DNA of 64,000 nt from JBQTGK01 sp052400665 (GTDB lineage Bacteria; Bacteroidota; Bacteroidia; Bacteroidales; Marinifilaceae), in the NCBI GenBank assembly GCA_052400665.1, contig JBQTGK010000003.1; one strand, written 5' to 3'. The notes below the pieces were generated by a model that was not told the origin of the DNA, did not search any database, and saw only the letters and a list, made by a program, of their open reading frames with translations. Position numbers and translations under genes: made by a program. Positions 62,541-64,000 of the stretch are shown one piece after another (positions within the stretch are counted from its first letter, which is position 1; every line of letters starts with the position of its first letter).

Positions 62541-64000
62541 ATGAAAAGAAAAATTGAGTTACTGGCACCCGGGGGAGATATCGATTCCATAAAAACAGCA
62601 ATTCTGGCTGGAGCAAATGCTGTTTATTGTGGTTTAAGCAAATTTAATGCGAGAAATCGTGCTGCGAATATCAATTTTGAGAATTTACAGGGAATTTTAA
62701 GATTAGCACACCAACACAATTGTGAGGTTTTTCTAACTCTTAATATTATAATAACAGACAGTGAAATACCGGCACTAATAAAATTGCTTAATAGATTGAT
62801 TAATACCAGTATCGATGCTGTAATTGTTCAGGATTTAGGCATGCTTTATCTGTTAACGAAGTATTTTCCAACACTTAAAGTGCATGCTTCTACTCAGCTT
62901 ACCACTCATAACGAAGGTCAAATAAAATTTTTAAGTCAGCTTAAAGCCGAGCGGGTTAATTTATCTCGAGAATTAAATATTAATGAGATAAAACGACTAA
63001 CAGCGGCAGCTCATCAGAATAATATGCTAAGCGAAGTATTTGTGCATGGTTCTTATTGTATTTCCTTTTCGGGTATTTGCTATATGAGTTCTGTTCATGG
63101 AGGAAATTCTGGTAATCGAGGCCGATGCAGTCAGCCCTGTAGAGAAAAATATATAAGCACATTGGCGGGTGAAAATTACCCTCTTAATTTGAAAGACAAT
63201 TCAGCGTATTTCGATTTAAAAGAATTGGATAATGCTGGTGTTGATTCTCTAAAAATAGAAGGACGAATTAAGGAGTTTGAATATGTTTATACCGTGGTTA
63301 ATGCCTGGAGAAAACAGATTGATACTTACAATAAAACGGGAAATCTGATTGCCGATAGGAGTGAACTTTATAAAGTATTTAATCGCGATTTTTCTAATGG
63401 TTTTCTAAAGGGAAATATCAATAAAGATTTATTTATTGATAACCCAATGTCTTATTCTACCAAATACTTTGCAAAGCTTAATAAATATGCTTCTCTAGAG
63501 CAGGAATTAGAAGGGAAAAAGAAACTTTATCAGGAAAAAGAACACTTAAAAGCAGATGTTAAAAATAGGATTGACGCGATTAGTCTTGATAAAATTCCTT
63601 TAAACCTGGATATTTCTGGTCAGTGCGATTCACCACTAAAAGTATTTGTTAAAACACCCGAAAAATCCTTCGAGGTTTTTTCTAATACCAATTTAAAAAG
63701 TGTTGGAACCGAAGCCTTAACCGAAATGGCAGTTTTAAAAAGACTAAAAGCAATAAACGATACCGAATATTTTATTCAGCATACAGAATTGAATCTGAGC
63801 ACCAACCTGTATCTTCCTTTCAAAGATTTAACATCTATTAAAAAGAAAATTTTATTTGTTCTGAATGATTTTAAAGAGGTAGTGGCTCCGGTTATTATTC
63901 CAAAATTGAAACAAGAGAATTTTCCTGTTACTAAACCTAGTCTTTCGGTTTTAATATCATCGGTAAACGATATTGATATTTGTAAGAATAGCAATGCAGA
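62541..64000 (+). CDS. U32-family peptidase/rRNA-modification protein, partial
   Basis: The frame starts at the ATG at 62541 (MKRKIELLAPGGDIDSIKTA) and is open to the window edge, giving 486 residues without the C-terminus. The N-terminal LLAPGG, AGANAVYCGL and the family signature ending in GGNSGNRGRCSQPCR (Cys-rich, about residues 190-210, preceded by VFVHGSYCISFSGIC) mark peptidase family U32. In E. coli, RlhA of this family makes 5-hydroxycytidine in 23S rRNA and TrhP acts on tRNA, so an RNA hydroxylation role is more likely than peptidase action. The four Cys in the signature region suggest an Fe-S site. The region after residue ~300 has the DUF3656-type extension. Confidence 0.92.
   Translation, partial: MKRKIELLAPGGDIDSIKTAILAGANAVYCGLSKFNARNRAANINFENLQGILRLAHQHNCEVFLTLNIIITDSEIPALIKLLNRLINTSIDAVIVQDLGMLYLLTKYFPTLKVHASTQLTTHNEGQIKFLSQLKAERVNLSRELNINEIKRLTAAAHQNNMLSEVFVHGSYCISFSGICYMSSVHGGNSGNRGRCSQPCREKYISTLAGENYPLNLKDNSAYFDLKELDNAGVDSLKIEGRIKEFEYVYTVVNAWRKQIDTYNKTGNLIADRSELYKVFNRDFSNGFLKGNINKDLFIDNPMSYSTKYFAKLNKYASLEQELEGKKKLYQEKEHLKADVKNRIDAISLDKIPLNLDISGQCDSPLKVFVKTPEKSFEVFSNTNLKSVGTEALTEMAVLKRLKAINDTEYFIQHTELNLSTNLYLPFKDLTSIKKKILFVLNDFKEVVAPVIIPKLKQENFPVTKPSLSVLISSVNDIDICKNSNA

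Noticed and set aside
1..64000. CRISPR arrays, insertion sequences, phage genes, tRNA or rRNA
   Set aside because: I saw no regularly spaced repeats, no transposase or integrase frames and no tRNA- or rRNA-like sequence in the intergenic regions.

Overview
The window is AT-rich DNA from a Bacteroidota bacterium. The evidence is a SusC/SusD/SusE polysaccharide utilisation locus, type IX secretion (T9SS) sorting domains, a PorP/SprF-family protein, and promoters of the TTG / TAnnTTTG type. Its character suggests a marine Marinilabiliales/Marinifilaceae-like organism, but that placement is an inference. I see no IS element, phage, CRISPR array, tRNA or rRNA.

Layout. 1-6 kb: housekeeping genes (partial M14 carboxypeptidase, MltG, MurB, threonine aldolase), two small unknown proteins and a metallophosphoesterase broken by two compensating frameshifts. 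6-9.4 kb: an AraC regulator divergent from a FucP-type sugar permease and a ROK sugar kinase. 9.6-15 kb: coiled-coil lipoprotein, ABC-F ATPase, C69 dipeptidase, CvfB-like S1 protein. 15.7-19.1 kb: an unusual 1146-residue protein made of two near-identical biotin-dependent carboxyltransferase units. 19.3-21.7 kb: a soluble GAF/PAS histidine kinase without a nearby response regulator. 21.8-31.2 kb: a 2660-residue repeat protein with a type B T9SS sorting domain, divergent from a PorP/SprF-like gene.

31.4-57.2 kb is a complete alpha-glucan (starch/maltodextrin) locus. On the minus strand are SusC, SusD, SusE and a SusF-like lipoprotein, followed by a T9SS-secreted alpha-amylase. On the plus strand are a LacI regulator, then a sugar permease, beta-phosphoglucomutase, a GH65 phosphorylase, three GH13 enzymes, a GH31 alpha-glucosidase and an esterase. 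The likely flow is surface cleavage by the T9SS amylase, binding and import by SusCDEF, periplasmic trimming by the GH13 and GH31 enzymes, inner-membrane uptake, then phosphorolysis of maltose to glucose and beta-glucose-1-phosphate, which becomes glucose-6-phosphate. Copies of a LacI-type palindrome (GCAAACGTTTG) lie upstream of both operons. They sit upstream of the predicted promoter boxes, which hints at activation rather than simple repression.

57.4-64 kb: small membrane protein, DUF3124 lipoprotein, three-S1-domain protein, a two-domain Lcl_C lipoprotein with one frameshift, a flavin-type (PNPOx-like) protein, an HpcH/HpaI aldolase and a partial U32 peptidase. Intrinsic terminators are clear at most operon ends. 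The points most worth checking are the tandem carboxyltransferase, the operator placement, the slippery heptamer in the broken phosphoesterase and the two-class repeat structure of the giant adhesin-like protein.
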